64,000 bases of DNA from Barthelona sp. PCE. Lineage: Eukaryota > Metamonada: BaSk clade. The DNA lies in the NCBI GenBank assembly GCA_040285745.1, contig JAUFOR010000002.1, positions 930,001 to 994,000 on the forward strand, read 5' to 3'. Shown piece after piece: positions 39,301-51,000 of the stretch (positions within the stretch are counted from its first letter, which is position 1; each line of letters opens with the position of its first letter). The notes beneath the pieces are model-generated. The model searched no databases, was not told the origin of the DNA, and saw nothing but the letters and a program-made list of their open reading frames with translations. Made by a program: the position numbers and the translations under genes.

Positions 39301-40622
39301 AACCAAAGATCAAGCCCGCGGTGAAGATGAAGACTATTCGCTGGAGGCGTAAACTGAAGGATCCTGCCCAAGATGAAATTTGGAACGGTGTTAAAGAATG
39401 TAAGTTCAATATTGATAAAGTGTGCGATCTTTTCAAGGCTAAGGAGAAAAAGAAGAAGGTTGAAGAAGATACGAAGCCAAAAGGGCCACAGCGTATAAAC
39501 GTTTTGGACTCCAAACGTGTTAACAATATTGGAATTGCTTCATCTCGAATGCCTCCGACTGAGGAACTACTTAGCATCATTAACAACTTCGATACAGACA
39601 AACTACCCAATGAGACGGTTGGCCTGGTTGCAAAGAACTTGCCAGATAGTGAGGAACTTGAAGCCATCCGTGCTCAGAAGGCCAACATGCCTGAGAACAG
39701 TTTCCTTGATAAACCTGAAGTGTGGTGTCTTACAATGGGCTCCATTAAGTTTGTCAAGGAAAGATTGGACTCTTGGGTCTTCTACAATGAATTTGAAGAG
39801 ACTTACAACGATGCTCTTTCACCTATCAAGAAATTAGAGGATGCTGTTAAAGCTATTCGAGAATCACAGTCACTCAAGGTTCTTCTCGGTATGCTTCTTG
39901 GTGTTGGTAACTATATCAATGGTGGTACAAAAGAAGGACAGGCTGATGGTTTCGATTGGTCTTTTCTGGCAAAGTCGTGCAACTATAAGACAACTGATGG
40001 TAATGGTACACTACTTCAAGTTGTTGTACAATTTATATCAGAAACAAATAAGAACGCATTACAACTGCCAGAGGAGCTCGCTGCCGTCAAGCAAGCAACC
40101 CGCGTTAAACAAGATGATATGGAGGAAGTTTATGTGCGTGCCGAAGGCGGTATTCAGAATGGTCAAAAAATGGCCGATAAAATCTTCCCGTTGTTGGATG
40201 AAGATGACGCTTTTACTGTTAAAATGAAACCTTTCTTAGAAAAATGGACAAATGAAGTTAATGCGCTCTCTGGTCGCAAGACTAAGGCACTCGAATCATT
40301 CACACAGTTACTACAGTTCCTTGGTTGGAAGCCAAAGGCTGCAGCGAAGCAGCCGTCTGATGAATTTTTCCAAGAAGTGCAAAAAGTCGTCGACGAGTTC
40401 AAAATGTACATTCCAATTGAGAAGAAGAAGAAAAAGAAGAAGAAGAAGGATATTGGAAAGAAGATTGCAAAGGTTAAGAAGGGTGAAGACGCTATGGCAG
40501 CCATTATTTCAGATATTAAGAGTGGTAAGAGTGATAAATTCGCTGCTAAGAAAAAAGATAAGAGTAAGCGTGGCATGCAAAAGAAGCTGCTTAACATAGA
40601 CAAAATGAAGAAGAAGGAATAG
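36390..40622 (+). CDS. Diaphanous-type formin with giant repetitive FH1
   Basis: The first ATG is 36390 ([11 protein letters not shown]); upstream in-frame codons are TTG. The 1410-residue protein has an acidic N-terminus, an armadillo-like GBD/FH3 region (residues about 120-350), a coiled coil (about 350-400), two CxxC pairs (HCQKNF side near 455, CPHC near 563) around a Lys/Arg run, an FH1 of about 350 residues (608-958) and an FH2 domain from about residue 980 ([12 protein letters not shown]) through [15 protein letters not shown]. The C-terminus has a second Lys run and basic tail. Formins nucleate and elongate actin filaments; FH1 feeds profilin-actin to FH2. No DAD motif was identified, so autoinhibition is uncertain. 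Confidence 0.93.
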   Translation: MQESDEIFLDDPDFEFDDIENPKFEQDNSDMDDEEDFIPPDEIQCLISFQDTNPIEITFATERSIFEQFAPIGDYFGIDFVDYGSYTLMETESEFFFDYEDPLYEQLTEHVEMYHVELSLRPEIIARNLIIGLRDEDKKVALKAAYTLKDSLTNDMIAEMFIDEDGIDVLVTIISSSSGNKQAYSLRALQTVLGYVSGMEVFTSSPELLENVFELIDEGKPNVKKSAMELLFVVCLLHEDGYELIHSASKVLARKNGYAPYENVVDILENGNLDLQITALTFMNTLLRSAPTTTQMLKLLHRWEQLGIYEVLEAMWNIKHPHFLTQIDIFQEEAQTEIPGSWYHVDRLESLIAEKDEEIFALREKIMDLQLEQPHIDILVAELERYRRAVLSASQRGLLLPLMDSTKVTINDVDDMIPEPIVTEEGHIMYEPDVLGGLESAAKLPFDALKASCVCAHCQKNFEPTKTHYDHPDADEDVETYVYSDSEFAQPDFDQSILYSEDEFDYDAYAEIVYDEEEGEYVERKKKKKKKKKKKRKKKRRKRSDDYDFDFDMVGPPPEPQDCPHCGTTINPDGTYTVSEKGKKMIDAVMNPASVSEPHKPVMVGVNAPPGGIPAPPGGIPAPPGGIPAPPGGIPAPPGGIPAPPGGIPAPPGGIPAPPGGIPAPPGGIPAPPGGIPAPPGGIPAPPGGIPAPPGGIPAPPGGIPAPPGGIPAPPGGIPAPPGGIPAPPGGIPAPPGGIPAPPGGIPAPPGGIPAPPGGIPAPPGGIPAPPGGIPAPPGGIPAPPGGIPAPPGGIPAPPGGIPAPPGGIPAPPGGIPAPPGGIPAPPGGIPAPPGGIPAPPGGVPAPPGGIPGAPPGMPGIPGIPGAPPGMPGIPGIPGAPPGMPGIPGIPGAPPGMPGIPGIPGAPPGMPGIPGMPGAPPGMPGIPGMPGAPPGMAPPGIPGMPGMPGMPGMPGMPGGFGRKPGKPQPTKPKIKPAVKMKTIRWRRKLKDPAQDEIWNGVKECKFNIDKVCDLFKAKEKKKKVEEDTKPKGPQRINVLDSKRVNNIGIASSRMPPTEELLSIINNFDTDKLPNETVGLVAKNLPDSEELEAIRAQKANMPENSFLDKPEVWCLTMGSIKFVKERLDSWVFYNEFEETYNDALSPIKKLEDAVKAIRESQSLKVLLGMLLGVGNYINGGTKEGQADGFDWSFLAKSCNYKTTDGNGTLLQVVVQFISETNKNALQLPEELAAVKQATRVKQDDMEEVYVRAEGGIQNGQKMADKIFPLLDEDDAFTVKMKPFLEKWTNEVNALSGRKTKALESFTQLLQFLGWKPKAAAKQPSDEFFQEVQKVVDEFKMYIPIEKKKKKKKKKDIGKKIAKVKKGEDAMAAIISDIKSGKSDKFAAKKKDKSKRGMQKKLLNIDKMKKKE
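37964..38029 (+). repeat. Poly-Lys/Arg coding tract in formin
   Basis: A purine-only run of AAG/AAA and AGA codons gives about 20 consecutive basic residues between two CxxC pairs. It is flanked by Asp/Glu-rich segments, so the charge switches sharply. A second Lys run lies near 40423-40455. Confidence 0.9.
38211..38945 (+). repeat. 35-unit 21-bp tandem array encoding APPGGIP
   Basis: The 735-base array is exactly 35 x 21 bases. Each unit encodes Ala-Pro-Pro-Gly-Gly-Ile-Pro; only unit 34 differs (Val for Ile). Codon third positions vary freely (CCT/CCG/CCC/CCA, GGT/GGC, ATT/ATC). The 21-base period keeps all frames on both strands free of stops, so the long antisense frames here are by-products. 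Confidence 0.95.
38946..39179 (+). repeat. 39-bp tandem array encoding [13 protein letters not shown]
   Basis: Six full units of 39 bases follow the first array directly, with a partial seventh and then a run of Gly-Met-Pro triplets to about 39264. Late units switch the last Ile to Met. Together with the first array this makes the FH1 domain. Confidence 0.92.
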
Positions 40623-40674
40623 CAAAATAAAAATGTTGATATGTTTTTCTAGCCTTTTTCATGGGCAAATTTAT

Positions 40675-41133
40675 ATGTTACGTATCCCAAGAATCATGAA
40701 TCGGGTGCGGCACGATGAGCCTCCACCATGGCTAAAGCGTTTAAGAAGGGAAATTGTAATGTTGGATTTGCATGAAACTCAAAGCTTTACTCCAATACCA
40801 GACACATACAATAGGGACTATATGTACAGGACTGTGCCCACCAATGGGATATGGCAACACCAAACAATAGAATTTAAGTTGCATTTTACATCTCACTATC
40901 CACACTTGCCTCCTCAAATAATCATGACTGCTGGAAACATAGTTCATCCAAATATCACACCTGAAGGAAAGGTTTGCCTCGATATACTGTCGAAAGATTA
41001 CGAAATGAATATCAGCCTTGATGCGCTGCTACAAAGTCTGTCCTTTCTGTTCTATGAACCTAATTACAGGGATTACATAAACTCTGCTGCTCTTCACACT
41101 AAGAATCGGACTGTGGATGAAGGAAATAGCTAA
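40675..41133 (+). CDS. Ubiquitin-like conjugating enzyme, Ubc12/UBE2M-like
   Basis: The E2 core has HPNITPEGKVCLDIL with the catalytic cysteine (about residue 101 from the ATG at 40675). The region after it, LFYEPNYRDYINSAA, matches Ubc12 (LFLEPNpeDPLN.eAA) better than ubiquitin E2s. Ubc12 charges and transfers NEDD8 to cullins. An earlier in-frame ATG at 40633 would add 14 residues; the true start is open. The N-terminus is shorter than in animal Ubc12. The E2 follows the formin by 52 bases (10 from the earlier ATG) on the same strand. Its last 35 coding bases overlap the end of the convergent C13 peptidase. The NEDD8 assignment is from sequence similarity recalled by eye. Confidence 0.78.
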   Translation: MLRIPRIMNRVRHDEPPPWLKRLRREIVMLDLHETQSFTPIPDTYNRDYMYRTVPTNGIWQHQTIEFKLHFTSHYPHLPPQIIMTAGNIVHPNITPEGKVCLDILSKDYEMNISLDALLQSLSFLFYEPNYRDYINSAALHTKNRTVDEGNS

Positions 41134-41989
41134 GATGTTTCTTTCCGAGTGTGTGATCACCAAAATGCATAGGATGACTCATTTTAACCTTCTCACTGAC
41201 CGTCTTGCTGAGCTCTTCGATGGTTACTTTATCAAAATCTGCAGGAGACATTTCGTCTAAAACGGAAAGTGTGTTGTAAGTGAATTCGTCGGCCACAAAC
41301 ATGAAAACTCGACGTGCCCATGCCGCTGCATAGCTATTCTCCCTTCCCTTTGACGCAGTTATGGCGTATATGTTAGAGTGGCCGTTAAATTCTTTAAGAG
41401 AAAACATTGAGCCACTGTGACAGCTTTCAACAATGAAAAAAGCGCTATCAATCTTCTTTTCCTTAATTAACTTCAGTAGAGTGTTCTTTAGCGTAACTGC
41501 GGAGAGTTTTTGATTGTGCTTTTGAAATTGTAACTCGCCGATATGACCGTGACCGCTGGAGAAGACAAACAACCTGTCACCAGCGCCCTTTGTGTAATTT
41601 GGAGACCTGCCGTTGCTCGACAAAGACTTTTGAATATCTGTTTTACCCTGCAAAACTTCAAGGAAAACAATGGGTGTAACGCTGGTGCCTGTATAGTCGA
41701 CATCAATACCTTCCTGGTAGTTCTTAGAGCATTTTGAGTCGTGGAATACCTTTCCTCTTTGTCTGTTCATGCTGGAAGATGCAATGTCATTTGCAGAAAG
41801 TACAATAATGTTCTCCTTTTTGAAACCTTTGCTTACTAATGTATTGTAAAAGTGATAAACATCCGCCTCGTGCCTGTAAGTCTTCCAACCCTTACTCGTG
41901 CGTAGTAAAACTGCCCAATTCGTTCCACAGCTACAAAGCGTCAAAAATGCTAATAAAAGCAGCCATATGACTGTGTTTGGCCGTCCCAT
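41099..41989 (-). CDS. C13 cysteine peptidase (legumain/GPI8 family), secreted
   Basis: The 296-residue protein has a signal peptide (residues 1-20, LLLLAFLTLCS) and the C13 core with catalytic His147 (SSGHGH) and Cys190 (VESCHSGSMF). The start NWAVLL.TS..W..YRHEADVYHFY and VDYTGTSVTP blocks belong to the family. The Cys environment (ESCHSGSM ... NIYAITAS) is legumain-like, while the later FTYNTLSVL resembles GPI8, the catalytic subunit of GPI transamidase. It lacks legumain's C-terminal pro-domain and GPI8's C-terminal membrane helix. Therefore either a soluble GPI8-like transamidase or a vacuolar asparaginyl peptidase is possible. A CTTTTCAGATAG element precedes the ATG. Confidence 0.8.
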   Translation of the reverse strand: MGRPNTVIWLLLLAFLTLCSCGTNWAVLLRTSKGWKTYRHEADVYHFYNTLVSKGFKKENIIVLSANDIASSSMNRQRGKVFHDSKCSKNYQEGIDVDYTGTSVTPIVFLEVLQGKTDIQKSLSSNGRSPNYTKGAGDRLFVFSSGHGHIGELQFQKHNQKLSAVTLKNTLLKLIKEKKIDSAFFIVESCHSGSMFSLKEFNGHSNIYAITASKGRENSYAAAWARRVFMFVADEFTYNTLSVLDEMSPADFDKVTIEELSKTVSEKVKMSHPMHFGDHTLGKKHLSYFLHPQSDS

Positions 41990-42224
41990 CTATCTGAAAA
42001 GAAATAAAAATACGAGTACGAACATTTTTTTGTTACTCTTTTGGTTATCGTGAAAAAATCGATTTAATTGTATTGAATGTGTTGTTTTGCTCCTTTCAAA
42101 GCCATGCATAAGGATATTTGAAGTAGAATGATTCAATTCTAAAAGATAAAAATCCCAAAATCAAGCCATTCTTAGAACAACACATCTGTCTACGATTGCT
42201 TAATTAAAATAGTGTAGCATGAAT

Positions 42225-42845
42225 TTACTGAGTTGGGCATTGTACATCACCATCTTTGGGTGTTTTTTGCCTGCTTTGATTTGCTAATTTTCGTCGATTA
42301 CCCTCTTCTTGTTGCCTAATGATGCTGGGCTTCTTATATTTAAGGATAAGTGTGTGGTTATTCATTGATACCGATAACTTTTCTGGATTAAGCGGTACAT
42401 TATTCCTAGTGAGATCTGGGATGCTAAACTTCTTATAATACTTGCGGTTGTTGGTCCTGATAGTAATATTATCGTTCTCAGTCGAAACAGTTATGTTAAA
42501 ATTTTCAATGTCCCATGGACAATTACGCACACGAAATACAAAATAGTTATCAGTGTCTGAGCGGAAAAAGTATGGATTCTTATCAGAATCCAAATTAATG
42601 AATTCATTAACGTTACCAGCTCTCTGAACGGGCTCTCCAACTTCAAAAATCCAATCTCCAATACGGCCCGTCATAGTCGGCCTACGCCACTTTCGTAACA
42701 ATAAGCGGTTTGTGTTGATATCAAATTCCTCAACCATCTCACTGTTGTCAGGATAACTTGAGTGAATTTTTCTGCGGTTGTCCTGAACCACTGCTGATGT
42801 CTTTGGCGTGCCCTGGGGAACAAATACAGTACTACCTGTCTCCAT
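42225..42845 (-). CDS. DPCD: DPCD homologue (ciliary dynein assembly related)
   Basis: The 206-residue protein matches DPCD throughout: QDNRRKIHSSYPDNSEMVEE near the N-terminus, the LLLRKWR block, IRTNNRKYYKKFSIPDL in the core, and LILKYKKP near the end, followed by a basic and acidic tail. DPCD (deleted in primary ciliary dyskinesia) is a CS-domain-like protein connected with R2TP/RUVBL chaperones and dynein-arm assembly. It fits with the outer-arm dynein heavy chain and intermediate chain in this window. Length equals the animal protein (about 203). Confidence 0.92.
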   Translation of the reverse strand: METGSTVFVPQGTPKTSAVVQDNRRKIHSSYPDNSEMVEEFDINTNRLLLRKWRRPTMTGRIGDWIFEVGEPVQRAGNVNEFINLDSDKNPYFFRSDTDNYFVFRVRNCPWDIENFNITVSTENDNITIRTNNRKYYKKFSIPDLTRNNVPLNPEKLSVSMNNHTLILKYKKPSIIRQQEEGNRRKLANQSRQKTPKDGDVQCPTQ

Positions 42846-43132
42846 AAAAATTTTGTAATGGAAAAGAAAAATCTAAAACGCAAATTTGGTTAATATGCTC
42901 AATTCTTCATCTATTTACTCGCGTTGAAGTGTATAAAAAGCATATTTAAGCCGAAATTGCTGTTAAAAAACATTTTGTTCAGATAAGAACATTAGGTTCA
43001 TTTCGGAAAAAGCAATAAAGCCGTAACGACACTTATAAACTCATTTATTGGATATAATATGGAATATTTCCCACGATAATCTCACTAAATTCACAAATAT
43101 TTTGGTTTACGCTATACATCCTTTACCACAAT

Positions 43133-44407
43133 ATGGCATTACCTGTTCTTCAATTCGGAACTCTTTCCAATTGGGTCGGAAGTCACTTTTGGGACTGCAA
43201 CAGCGCATTACAACCTTCTCAGGAAGGAGAATTCATCCGTGAGACTATCTACGATGAACATGATCATCCAAGATTGCTACTAACTGACTTCAAGCAGGAG
43301 TTTGGCGGAATGCCCTCAACGGGGTACAGAGAAGCAATTGATGAAAGTGTATACTTACACACTTCACACAACGATTTACAAGTTGAAACATTCGTATCAG
43401 AAGGATTTGGGCTCAATACATACCTTGCCGACCAGTTTTCACTAGACAAGGAAACAAAAGAAGCTATCAACGAGATAGATGAAGTGGAAGATAACGGTTT
43501 CAAGTACTGGTCAGGTTTCTTTACTCCAGATGTACGCTCCAACAACTTGTATTCCCTCAACGCATCGTTTTCAACCAAAGAACTGTGCATTGATGCTGAT
43601 TCTCTAGTAACACCTGAAATGACGTACGATATGGAAGATCGTTTCGCGTCGCTTCTCGAGAGCTGTGACTCAGTGAGTAGAGTTCCATATTTTGTAGACA
43701 TGGATACATTCTGGGGTGGTGTAAGTGCAAAACTTTTACCAATTTACAAAGACTACTGGGGCTCGTCTCGCTTCCAGTTATGGAGCCTCAATGATTCACC
43801 TTTCACAAATAATTCCACCATCAAGGCTTTCAACACAGCGGTGAGTCTTTATGACCTCCTGGACGTATCACCCTTTATCGTACCAATTGATGTGAATGGT
43901 ACAAAAGATACGGTGTTCAACGATTCTTTACAATCAGCTCTGGCTGTACACACAGGTTTTTCTCCTCTCATGGCTCATCGTGCGTTTAATCTAGAATCAC
44001 TTGTACCTAGATCGCCACAGACGGCTGTGCGAATGGTATTCCAACGCAATAAGGTGCCTTCGCCGCTCAGAGGAGCACAATCTCGCACATTCAACATGGC
44101 AACCTTTTCAAGAGGTGTCGAAGAAGGGCTCATCACACGTTACTTTAACACGCCTGTCATATCAACTTTTGAAGAACATAAAACTAAGGGAGGAATTCTT
44201 TTTACGAGCGATGAAAAGGCTGGAGACTACTTTAAAGTGTTTGACAAATTTGATAGTGCGTTTTCAATCGCACAAAAGCGTGGTGCAGATTTATCACGCA
44301 TCGATAAAGCAGATATTATTGAGCAGCTACACTACAGATACGATGCTTACCAACCAGAGGATGTTTTACTGGACGATGATATCGATGACGAGCTGTGGGA
44401 TCAATAA
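43133..44407 (+). CDS. Misato/DML1 family tubulin-like protein
   Basis: The 424-residue protein opens with the Misato signature LQFGTLSNWVGSHFWDCN, which matches the tubulin-like N-terminal strand and helix of MSTO1/Dml1, then has the PRLLLTDFK region. The C-terminal part (residues about 180-330) fits the Misato segment II. Misato proteins relate to tubulin and are needed for mitochondrial morphology in yeast and animals and for spindle assembly in flies; in an anaerobic-type protist the mitochondrial link may differ. Start is the first ATG, ten bases after CCTTTACCAC. The convergent gap to the cyclin-like gene is 10 bases. Confidence 0.82.
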   Translation: MALPVLQFGTLSNWVGSHFWDCNSALQPSQEGEFIRETIYDEHDHPRLLLTDFKQEFGGMPSTGYREAIDESVYLHTSHNDLQVETFVSEGFGLNTYLADQFSLDKETKEAINEIDEVEDNGFKYWSGFFTPDVRSNNLYSLNASFSTKELCIDADSLVTPEMTYDMEDRFASLLESCDSVSRVPYFVDMDTFWGGVSAKLLPIYKDYWGSSRFQLWSLNDSPFTNNSTIKAFNTAVSLYDLLDVSPFIVPIDVNGTKDTVFNDSLQSALAVHTGFSPLMAHRAFNLESLVPRSPQTAVRMVFQRNKVPSPLRGAQSRTFNMATFSRGVEEGLITRYFNTPVISTFEEHKTKGGILFTSDEKAGDYFKVFDKFDSAFSIAQKRGADLSRIDKADIIEQLHYRYDAYQPEDVLLDDDIDDELWDQ

Positions 44408-44417
44408 GTAGTAAAAA

Positions 44418-45002
44418 TCATACTGAATACAGGTGTTGCGCAAGGGATTCAAGCTCTTCTAGGGTGAAAAGCACATGGAATTGTATAATTTGGAGTGCAC
44501 GACGTTCCATCTGAAGAAAATCAGAAAGATGTAACACACGGCCAATATAACACCAGCTCTTAGCATCCAGAGGCGCATCGGAAAGAAGTTTGCCCGTTAT
44601 GCATAATACAACACTGATAATAACCTGAAAATTATCAGCATTTATCGAAAAACGCCCGAATGCAAGTAATCGCTTCAATAACAACATTCCATGTATAATT
44701 TGACCCAAACACATCTCAGAAAGGCGAAAGGCTCTCTTTAAAAACGAATACAGCCCCATTTTTTCTTTCACACTTGAATAAAAGGGAATATTTGTTGTAG
44801 AAAATGGACTAGTTGATATTATAAACCCACATTCATTCCTCACGAAAGTACAGCACATATCCACTGCACTTTCTGATACTTTAAGTCTTCGCTGGCTTGA
44901 TTTAACCGAAATTTTCTTTGCTCTTCGTGCTGGAGCCATAAAACTGTTCGAATTTCGACTGCCAACAGTAGCCCTAACATTTGAAGAATGTCTTGAAAGC
45001 AT
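44418..45002 (-). CDS. Divergent cyclin-box protein
   Basis: First ATG is 45002 (194 residues); the frame upstream opens only at TTG. Residues about 100-180 resemble a cyclin box of the P/U/PCL type: a helix ending HGMLLLKRLL, then a second segment with VVLCITGKLLSDAPLDAKSW, then LHLSDFLQMERRALQIIQF, where family members have the ElN.lE..FL..l.f helix. The usual Asp/Asn and GG positions are not kept, so CDK binding is uncertain. The N-terminal 60 residues are basic and Ser rich. It stands between Misato and the dynein heavy chain. Confidence 0.6.
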   Translation of the reverse strand: MLSRHSSNVRATVGSRNSNSFMAPARRAKKISVKSSQRRLKVSESAVDMCCTFVRNECGFIISTSPFSTTNIPFYSSVKEKMGLYSFLKRAFRLSEMCLGQIIHGMLLLKRLLAFGRFSINADNFQVIISVVLCITGKLLSDAPLDAKSWCYIGRVLHLSDFLQMERRALQIIQFHVLFTLEELESLAQHLYSV

Positions 45003-45079
45003 AAAAGGATATAAATGACTTAGCAAGTCATGAAAACAAGAAAATTCACAGAATAAATCCGATTTTACAAAGGGTTATG

Positions 45080-48000
45080 TTAGTTAGCTTGCAGTAGCAG
45101 CGCTACACCAGCAAGAATCCAACGTTGGGGTGGTGAACGAGTCTTCAGGAAGAACTCCCAGACGAAGTTACCACCTCTGTGTCTAGTAACATAGACAGGA
45201 CATTGATACATACCAGTTGTATCGACCTTCTCACGAAGTTGAGCACGAACATGGATAACTGGCATTTCAGGATAAAGCTCCTTAATCTTGGCATCTGTAA
45301 TGACACCTGCAGCCTTATCCCAACGAGCACCTTCACAATAAAGACCAACAATATAAGCACCTTCACGTGGAGGAGCAGAAATATCATCAGCATTCTTCTT
45401 GACAACATCGGTGACCAACACCATCTTGTCAAGCGGCCACTGATTCTTTCGGGAAGCAACCTGCATGACTGCAGTGAGGAAAGACTGAGGGTTGAAGAGT
45501 CCTGACAACCAAACTGACTTGGGAATGGCGGGGGTGGAGCCCAGTTCAGCCTCCCATGCCTTTAAGAAGTTAATTCTCTTCATGAGATCCACAAACCAAT
45601 CAGCGAGGTTTCGCAGTGAAGGATATGATACCTTGACCCACTCAGTAGGCACCTTGTTGAAGTATAGGGAATCGATAATAGCCTCAATACGTGACGTGAT
45701 TGTGAGCTCACCGTTTAACGCCTTCTCGACTTCGTTGAGTGAAACCTTCATCACCTTAACCAGGTGCTGCATACGCAACATCTCCTGGTACCAAATAGAT
45801 ACGTAAGGTGAGCGTTCCTTGGGGAGTGACTCCTCAACGTTCTCCTCTTCAAAGCCCTCAGGTAAGGATGAGTTAAAGTTCTGGAGCATCTCCATGACAA
45901 TTTCTTCAGGTGTCTGAGTCTCACCGTCATCGGCAGCTCCTCCACCACCACTCTTGGGTTGTAAATCAAGGAGGGTGTCCAGGAGGTTGCCGGCCTGTCT
46001 GTTCAAGTACTCGATTTCGGCGTTCGAGTGAAGTCCAAACAGTTCAGGGGATTCTTCAGGTAGCTCCTGTACGTATTCGTAGTAGTTATCATAGTTTCCG
46101 CCAACGGGTGCAGAGGGATAGTTTGCACAAATCTCCATACCTTCAAAGAGTTGGGGTTTCATAATGCGCTGTAAGTAAGTGTTACACAAACGGCGATCCC
46201 AATCATCAGAGATGTGACCACCGTACATAATTTCACCAAAGATGTACTTAATATTAGCCCACGGAATGTGGACGTTGTCTTCAAGGAAGTTCTTGAGGAC
46301 AGAAGCGCAGATCGTGAGATCACCAAGGTTGAAAGGGTACTTGGCGTTCCAGCCCATTGCTCCGAACTTCTTACGCTCAATGATGAGAGAGTGGAAGACG
46401 CAAAGAGCAAACGTGATGGACTTGAACTCGGACGTCTTGTTACTGCAAGACTCGAAAGCCTCCATGTCAAAAGCCTTGAGGGCTCTGTACAAGTTGGCCT
46501 TCACACCAGACGGTGGCTCGTTGGTGACCTTAATTGATGTCTCCAAAATAGCCTGGGGAATGGGTGGACCTGTGGAAGTAGGCTCAGATGTGAGGAAGAG
46601 TCTGAACTCCGGATGCGGGTCCTCCTCTTCCGGATCGCTGAGACCCTCAATGAACTTCTCCAACCAAGGTAGCCACTTGATAGTGAGATGCAAGTTCTCC
46701 AAGATAACCCAGCCACCGCTCTTACGATGTTTCAAAAGTGCCTCCTCAGCGATCGGGGTCTGACCTTGACCGAGAGAGATGGAAACCATTGATTCACCCT
46801 GGAGCTTATGATAAAGCGCCTCAACATCCTTAAGGGGGTTAGTACCAGGTGATAAAACAAAGAGAATGGGAATCAACTCTGATGCCTCCTGGAAGATGTC
46901 CTCAAGTTTGAACGGGATGAGCTCAACGTACTCGTTACCGAGGTTGGCATCGACGTACGCATGAAGTGAATAGATGAGACGATCAGGGCGCAGTGCCTTA
47001 AGCAACAATAGCTTCTGGAAATCGCTCAAATTGTTGTAGTCACCAGGAATACGTGCCTTCTCTGGGAACTGCTGTTGGAACCAGTCCTTCCAGCGCTTTG
47101 ATGACGCCTCGAGGTCTGTAGGCAAACGAGCAAATGCCTCGGGGAGCAATCTCGATAAAACAATACAGTTGAGCCAGTTAACGTTATCAAGCCAGCTTAT
47201 TGGACAAGAGGGGTCCTCCTTTGATGCAATCGCACCGATACCCAACAATGCATTAAGTTCCTTGACGGAGATGCTCTTATCGTGAAGTGAAATAGCAAAG
47301 CAAAGTTGTGAAGCAAAAACTAACTTGTGACGCTCAAAGAGACCTCTCGTAACATAGATAAATACATTATATGTGATTGAATTGAGCAAATTCTTAATAC
47401 GCTCATCAATGTCCTCGGAAGCAATAGCACGATCGATGGCCTTATCGAATTCATTGATAAAGGCCTGAAGTGAGAACATATACATGGGGTTGACATTGGC
47501 GAGCTCAAGCATAATGAAGTATATCAGAGATGCACGCTGCGCAACAGGTCTGTACAGGTTACGAGTCTTATTGATCTCGATTTCGGTACGCTTCGCCTCC
47601 TCAAGATTAACCTCAATTTCTGCTGATGTCTTCTTACACATCTCCAATGACTCAATGAGTTCAGTGTTTGAGAGAATATCACCGCTTGATGAAGAGAGCA
47701 GATAGAGTAGTTTGTCTTCCAGAGACTTGATTGTGATTTTGAATTCATTTTGCTTACGCATCAACTCGCTCTTGAGTTCTTCAAGCTCAGGCTTCTCCTT
47801 CTTAACAACAAACGCAAGCAGTTGCTCTTCAAGACCCTCGGGTGTGGTGGTGAAGTTAATGAGCGTTGTCTGCGCCTGTGTCTCAGGCTGGTAGTGAGGG
47901 TTTGGCATCTTGGACTGTAAGACCATGCGGTACTTGCTGTCGAAATCTACCTCCTTATCACCGAGCTTGATGTAAAGGGAACGTCCCTTCTTTGCTATGT

Positions 48001-51000
48001 TTCTGTTAATGATTGGATCCAAAAGAACATCGATTGTTTCCTTCACGTTCTCAACAATAATGGTCTGACCTTCAGAAATGGCACGCTCGACCGTATCCAT
48101 GTACTTCCTGTCAGTCATCTGAAGAGCAAACACGGGGCGCTCCTCGGCTTCAGCACCGTATAAATTACGGAGCCATGAGATACCCTGGAGTTGAGGATCA
48201 ATGATGAGTGGCCAACGAGCACAGTTACTAATGATAGCTGCATTCTCAATGGAGACAGAATCGTTAGGCAAACCCTGGTTGTTCCACTTGGCGATTGTGG
48301 CGTCGTTCGTCATCATGTTCAACGGGTTCTCGCCTGATGCAGAGATGGGAATCTTGAGCTGCTTCAGTTTGGGCAACCACTTCTCTTGAATAAGGTGATC
48401 ACGGTAGTACCTGTTGAAGGGACCAAGATAACTGACAAACGCACTTGATAAGATGATGTCACCGATTAAGGTGTTTTCTTGCTTCTTGAGTTCACCGATA
48501 CCTTGAGCCCAACGCACCTTTTCTCCTCCCAATCCGTTAACAAGACGGTTAGCAAGGTTAAGACGTGCCTCTGTTGAACGTGCCTCATCGATAACGTCTT
48601 GTTTAGCCTTGGTTGCTTCCTCAAACTTGCGCTTGAGATTACCCAATTTGTTAGTAAGACGTTGTACGTGGTCGTTTGTCTTTTGCAGCTTGGAGCGCGC
48701 AGCCTCAAGTTGCTCGGTAGCTTCAGCCAATGCAAGACGCTTAGGTTCGACATCACAGTGAATATCGTAGAATGCAATAATATTGCACACCCAATCACAA
48801 ATACCGGCTGCAGCAACAGAAGACCTCCTCACAACGTCAGCAATGAAGTTGGGATCAGAAAGATAACGCTGTTTGATGACAGTGTATCTATCCTGAGGAA
48901 TATTCTCCTTATCGTAGTTCTTGAGTGAATCAAGGAACTTCATAACAGGACCCATGAAGGCCTTAACGGTTTTCCATGATAAATCACGAGGAATACCGCT
49001 CTTGGGGCTAAGCAAAATGAAAACAGCTTGCATAACCTTTTCTACGAGCTCGGGTGGTGAGCCCATGGAACGAAGCTCAACGAGGTTGTCCTTGTTAAGC
49101 GTATCGAGGGCTGCCTCGGCGGCTGCAATTGCAGGCAATGCCTTCTGAAGATCCAGATCACACTGCCTCTGCTTCTCGGAAACGTTGGTCTCGACAAGTG
49201 CACATTCACCTGCCTCAACCTCAGCGACAGCCTTTTGCTTATCGACAATTTCAGTTTCCCTTGCAACTTGTTTCAGGAGTTCCTGAGCTGCTGCTTCCTT
49301 CTCAGCAACAACAACCTTCTTCTTCTCCAGATCCTCCTTAAGACCTTCTACATCCTCAGCAGTACGGTTCAGCTTGATCAAACCGTTCTCAAGACGCTCA
49401 ATATTGGCTTGATAATCCTTACGCTTGGTTTGGAGCATGCTCTTGTAGAGCTCAATGAGCTCAAGGAATGACTTTGGAGTGGTGTAAACGTTACGCTTGT
49501 TGGACTTGAGATAATCTGAGGCAACATCGTTAGCACTACAGTGAGCGTGAGCCATAAATTCAACTACACGATCAATCAGAATTTCGTTACGATCCTCCTG
49601 CGGGAGCTCAGCAATTTCCTCATCAAGAGGAACATCATCTTCAACATCATCGTTATGGAACGCGAGATCGAGCTCGGAATCGATCAGGTTGCGCTTGGCA
49701 ACAGAAACAAGGGCATCATACGGCCAAGCGTGATACCAATCGATCTGCACGCAATTCATGAGTGTGGGGAACATACGAACACGGTTACGGAGAGTAGAAC
49801 CAACGGGGGACATACTGAGAACAAACCTAAAGTTCTTGTTAACCTTTGCAATGAAATTTGCCCAACAGTTCTCCTTGGTGTCGCGTAAACCAGCCATCTT
49901 GACTTCGTTGCGCTGTGCGTCAATGATTGATTCAATCTCAGTATCATCAATAAAGAGACCGGGTATGTCTCCAGTTGCGAGGAAATCTGAGATTGAGATA
50001 AGGAACGCCTCCTCCTTGATCTGTTGATCAGTTAACAACAAAAGAGTCTGCTGGTCCTTGAGACCGCAGCGCAAAAAGAGCTGCTGCAGATCCTGCTTGA
50101 AAGAATCGACGTTGTAGTTGGATGTAACTGTGATCTGAACAATGTCAAAACCACTGATGTACGCAGCAAGACGTGAAAGTGATTGCTTGCCTGAACCACC
50201 AACACCAATCAACAAAACGTGACCGCCTGGTTGCTCAAGGATACGCGCGATACGAAGAACGTGGTTCATGGCATCAACGAAGAAAACCAATGGCATCTCT
50301 GTGTATTGATCTCTGTATCCCTCAAGGTGTTCGTTGAGATGGTTCTTGAGCTTATCATAGCGCTCTTCCGAAGTCTCTCCTTCGTATTCGTAGTAGAGTT
50401 TTTCAGCCCCCAACGTATAGTGTGAGAAGAGGAAGGGACCCTCAGCAATCTTGTTTGATGTGAGAGTGGAATCGCCCAACTGTTCGACAATGAACTTGGG
50501 TGTGAATGTATCACTGATAACACGCTCAATTATCTCATTGAACTTGTCGGAATCGGGTTGGTCACAAAGACGATCACCGTACACACGGTGCATCTCGTTG
50601 ACAAAGCAACGGAGGAATGACTGGTTGAATGGAGTGGTCTTACCAACGTGGTTCTTACCAATGTTGAACAGACCAGTACAAATACGAGAGAGTTCACGCA
50701 AGTTGAAATGGTAGTGGAACTTGATAGCAGTGGGGAGGAATGTTGAAGAAACAACACGGTGTACATTGAGCAATGTCGACACAACAGGTTGTGCCAGCTT
50801 GATCAAGTCCTCATCGATATTAACAAGGTGAGAAGAAATCTTTGTGTTGAAGATAAAATCAAGGACCTTGGTATCAGGCGTGTGGAACGCAAACACAGCA
50901 AAGTGACGCTGAAGACGATCGTTGATATTGAATGAACCATTTGAAGGGTTCATAGCAGCAATGTACTGGATCTTACCAATATTCATCAGTTCACGCTTCT

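Noticed and set aside
38019-39667. Long antisense and alternative frames of 370-517 codons, including a collagen-like one, over the formin FH1
   Set aside because: The 21- and 39-base repeats are multiples of three and contain no stop in any frame, so the long frames are automatic. The sense frame continues into FH3 and FH2 domains.
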